From JAHEEL01 sp942491345 (GTDB lineage Bacteria > Actinomycetota > Acidimicrobiia > Spongiisociales > UBA5794), in the NCBI GenBank assembly GCA_942491345.1, contig CALOAN010000053.1:62001-126000 (forward strand): DNA of 64,000 nucleotides. The letters run 5' to 3'. Positions 61,921 to 64,000 of this stretch are shown here, in pieces (within the stretch, counting starts at the first letter, position 1; each line of letters begins with the position of its first letter). The notes beneath the pieces are model-generated. The model did no database searches. It saw only the letters and a program-made list of their open reading frames with translations, and had not been told where the DNA came from. Both the position numbers and the translations under genes were made by a program.

Positions 61921-62706
61921 GTGAACCTTCCTGCCAAGACTCCGGTAGTCGGTACACCTATCTCCATGACCTCGTACCAGGAAGTCATGCGCCTCTTGGA
62001 CCAAGCTCCATCGGATCGGGCGATGACGATCGCGATCTGCACCGTGCACTCGGTGATGAGCGCACGAAAGGACCCGGCGCTGCGAAAAGCCCTGAACAAC
62101 GCTGACATCGCAACGTGTGACGGAGTGCCGTTGGTATGGGCCATCAGGATGACCGCACGACCTGAGCAACAGCGGGTGTACGGACCCGGCCTCATGCGCC
62201 ACACGCTGGTCGCCGGATTGCCCGGGCACCGCCACTACCTGTTCGGCTCGACGCCCGAGACGATCGAGCTGCTGCAGAAACGGGCCGCGGACTTCGCGCC
62301 TGCAGCCAAGATCGTCGGCAGCGAATCGCCCCCGTTCCGCACGCCGACCCCGGAGGAGGAAGAGGCGATGCTCGAGCGAATCCGCGTCAGCGGCGCAAAC
62401 ATCGTCTGGGTTGGACTGGGTATGCCGAAACAGGAACTCTGGATGGAACGCGTCGGTGATCGCCTTCCCGGAGTCACACTCGTGGGTGTTGGCGCGGCAT
62501 TCGACTTCCTGGCTGAGACGAAGGCGCAGGCACCGGCTTGGATGCAGCGCAGCGGACTCGAATGGTTGTTCCGCCTGTCCCAGGAGCCCCGCCGGCTCTG
62601 GCGCCGGTATCTGTGGAACAACCCCGCCTATCTCATGCTGCTCGCTCGGCAGGTTCTGGCGAATCGGCTCCGAGGCGGGCGACGGTCCCCCGAGAAGGCG
62701 GGCTAG
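61921..62706 (+). CDS. WecG/TagA/CpsF family glycosyltransferase
   Basis: This is a 261-aa GT26 glycosyltransferase. Family blocks are ATCDGVPLVWAIR (catalytic Asp region), RVYGPGLMRHTL, HYLFGSTPETIELL, IVWVGLGMPKQELWM and LVGVGAAFDFLAE. It adds ManNAc-type or related residues to a lipid-linked acceptor. GTG 61921 is chosen because GGAG lies 6 nt upstream. It starts the rightward glycosyltransferase group. Confidence 0.92.
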   Translation: MNLPAKTPVVGTPISMTSYQEVMRLLDQAPSDRAMTIAICTVHSVMSARKDPALRKALNNADIATCDGVPLVWAIRMTARPEQQRVYGPGLMRHTLVAGLPGHRHYLFGSTPETIELLQKRAADFAPAAKIVGSESPPFRTPTPEEEEAMLERIRVSGANIVWVGLGMPKQELWMERVGDRLPGVTLVGVGAAFDFLAETKAQAPAWMQRSGLEWLFRLSQEPRRLWRRYLWNNPAYLMLLARQVLANRLRGGRRSPEKAG

Positions 62707-62848
62707 TGGACCACGCGAACGCGATTGGATGCTCGCGGGCCACCGAATCGAGCGCCCACCGCACGGTCCCTTCACCACCCGGTGAAGGGTCGCGACGCTC
62801 TGCGCTGCAGCCGCGACCATCCATCGATCCAGGGTTGGAACGAACACA

Positions 62849-64000
62849 TTGAACATTGTCGTCTGCCACAACTACTTCCGCGAACGCGGCGGAGAAGACC
62901 AAGTCTTTGAAGATGAGGTGAGATTGCTGCGCGCCGGAGGACACCAGGTCACCGAGTTCGTTCGCAGAAACACCGAGATGTCCGGAATCGATGTTTCACT
63001 GACTGCCGTCCAGGCTCCTTGGAACCGATCGGCATACAACGAACTCCTTCGGACCGCGCGGTTGGTATCGGCGGACGTGGTTCACATTCACAACACGTTG
63101 CCACAGCTCTCTCCTGCCGTATTCAAGGCCGCCCACGCGTCCGGCGCCGCCGTCGTCCACACGCTCCACAACTACCGCTGGGCGTGTCCGAAGGGCATCC
63201 TCTTTCGCGACGGAAAGCCCTGTGAAGATTGCCTCGGGCTGACCGTCCCATGGCCGGCGATACGTCACAGCTGCTACCGCGGGAGCCGGGCCGGCAGCAC
63301 GGTCGTGGCAACCACGCTGGCAGTCCACAACCTTCTGGGAACGCCCCAGAGCGCCGACGCGTACATCGCTGCAGGGACGTTCATCAAGGAGAAGATGACT
63401 GAGGCCGGCCTCCCGGGCGAACGTATTCATCTCAAGCCGAATTTCCTCGATCCCGATCCGGGGCCCGGAACCGGTGCCGGCGGTTTCGCGATGTACCTCG
63501 GCAGGCTCTCGCCCGAAAAGAAGGTCGATACGTTGCTCGACGCCTGGGAGCAGCTCGATCGCCCAGTGCCGCTCAAGATCTCCGGCGATGGGCCGCTGCG
63601 TCCGCAGGTTGAGTCCGCCGCGGCTCGTATGCCGAACGTCGACTACCTGGGATTCGCCCCACGCGAAGAGGTCAACCGTCTGCTCGGCGAGGCCGGATTC
63701 TTGGTCTTCACGTCGGGAACCTACGAAGCGCAACCACTCACGATCCTCGAGAGTTTTGCCCGCGGAACCCCGGTCATCGCGGGTCGGCTCGGAGCCATGG
63801 CGAGCATGGTCGAGGATGGGCTCACCGGTTGGCTCTTCGAGCCCGGTGATGCGGCCGAGCTGGCGCGGTTGGTGTCGGACGCCTCCAAAGACCCCGACAC
63901 CTTGCGGCAGATGCGATCGTCGGTTCGGGCCGACTTCGAGGCAAAGTACTCAATTGAGAACAATCTCGACCGATTGCTAGAGATCTACCGCGAAGCGATG
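62849..64000 (+). CDS. glycosyltransferase family 4 (partial at window end)
   Basis: The open frame starts at TTG 62849 (M-N-I-V-V-C-H-N-Y-F-R-E-R-G-G-E-D) and runs 384 codons in frame off the end of the window. The N-terminal GGEDQVFEDEV pattern, the central GRLSPEKKVDTLLDAWE, GDGPLR and the C-terminal TYEAQPLTILESFARGTPVI (the E-x7-E donor-binding region) identify a GT-B fold GT4 enzyme. CPKGILF with nearby cysteines (PCEDCLG) is typical of a subgroup with a Cys-rich insertion. It probably extends the polysaccharide repeat unit. The 142-bp gap before it has no gene. Confidence 0.9.
   Translation, partial: MNIVVCHNYFRERGGEDQVFEDEVRLLRAGGHQVTEFVRRNTEMSGIDVSLTAVQAPWNRSAYNELLRTARLVSADVVHIHNTLPQLSPAVFKAAHASGAAVVHTLHNYRWACPKGILFRDGKPCEDCLGLTVPWPAIRHSCYRGSRAGSTVVATTLAVHNLLGTPQSADAYIAAGTFIKEKMTEAGLPGERIHLKPNFLDPDPGPGTGAGGFAMYLGRLSPEKKVDTLLDAWEQLDRPVPLKISGDGPLRPQVESAAARMPNVDYLGFAPREEVNRLLGEAGFLVFTSGTYEAQPLTILESFARGTPVIAGRLGAMASMVEDGLTGWLFEPGDAAELARLVSDASKDPDTLRQMRSSVRADFEAKYSIENNLDRLLEIYREAM

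Overview
The window looks like chromosomal DNA of a high-GC actinobacterium, most plausibly of class Acidimicrobiia (Ilumatobacter/Microthrix-like). The class-level placement is an inference. It rests on the high GC, frequent GTG/TTG starts, F420-type oxidoreductases, a DUF3097 protein, actinobacterial SARP (BTAD) architecture and several exported proteins built from a tandem GNPGD...GDWNGDG repeat. I found no tRNA, rRNA, CRISPR array, transposase, integrase or phage gene.

Region 1 (1-31,000) is mostly single genes and short operons: a giant BTAD-nSTAND1-WD40 signalling protein, small lipoproteins, a secreted SGNH-fold protein with surface repeats, a DHA2-type exporter, and an HTH/Clp-N pair behind a double operator and probable leaderless promoter. 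It continues with PurU, a DM13 protein, PEP carboxylase, a membrane M28 peptidase, an F420-type LLM/Ddn pair, a PadR/membrane-protein pair, an ankyrin protein, a microbial rhodopsin with the NDQ (Na+ pump) motif, a USP/CBS-like protein and PPK2.

Region 2 (31,000-41,000) holds a polar amino-acid ABC transporter operon, a DUF62 SAM hydrolase, adenosine deaminase, an acyl-CoA synthetase-like enzyme, an ABC exporter whose ATPase gene carries a one-base frameshift, and a Thr-rich surface stalk protein.

Region 3 (41,000-64,000) is an exopolysaccharide/cell-surface locus. It contains a Wzz/CpsD-type tyrosine kinase, DegT aminotransferase, GMC oxidoreductase, initiating sugar transferase, flippase, O-antigen ligase-like polymerase, WecG/TagA and GT4 glycosyltransferases. 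In its middle are six large exported proteins. Two of them (PIG-L deacetylase-like and TolB-like) end in an almost identical 717-bp C-terminal repeat module. Three others (with a fourth related at its N-terminus) share an almost identical C-terminal right-handed beta-helix cassette of about 0.83 kb. A 1,046-bp tandem duplication has produced a chimeric gene (53710-54789) with the signal region of one neighbour and the beta-helix of another.

The most interesting items are the NDQ rhodopsin, the duplicated and shuffled surface cassettes with their conserved intergenic hairpin, and the double operator in front of the HTH/Clp-N pair.
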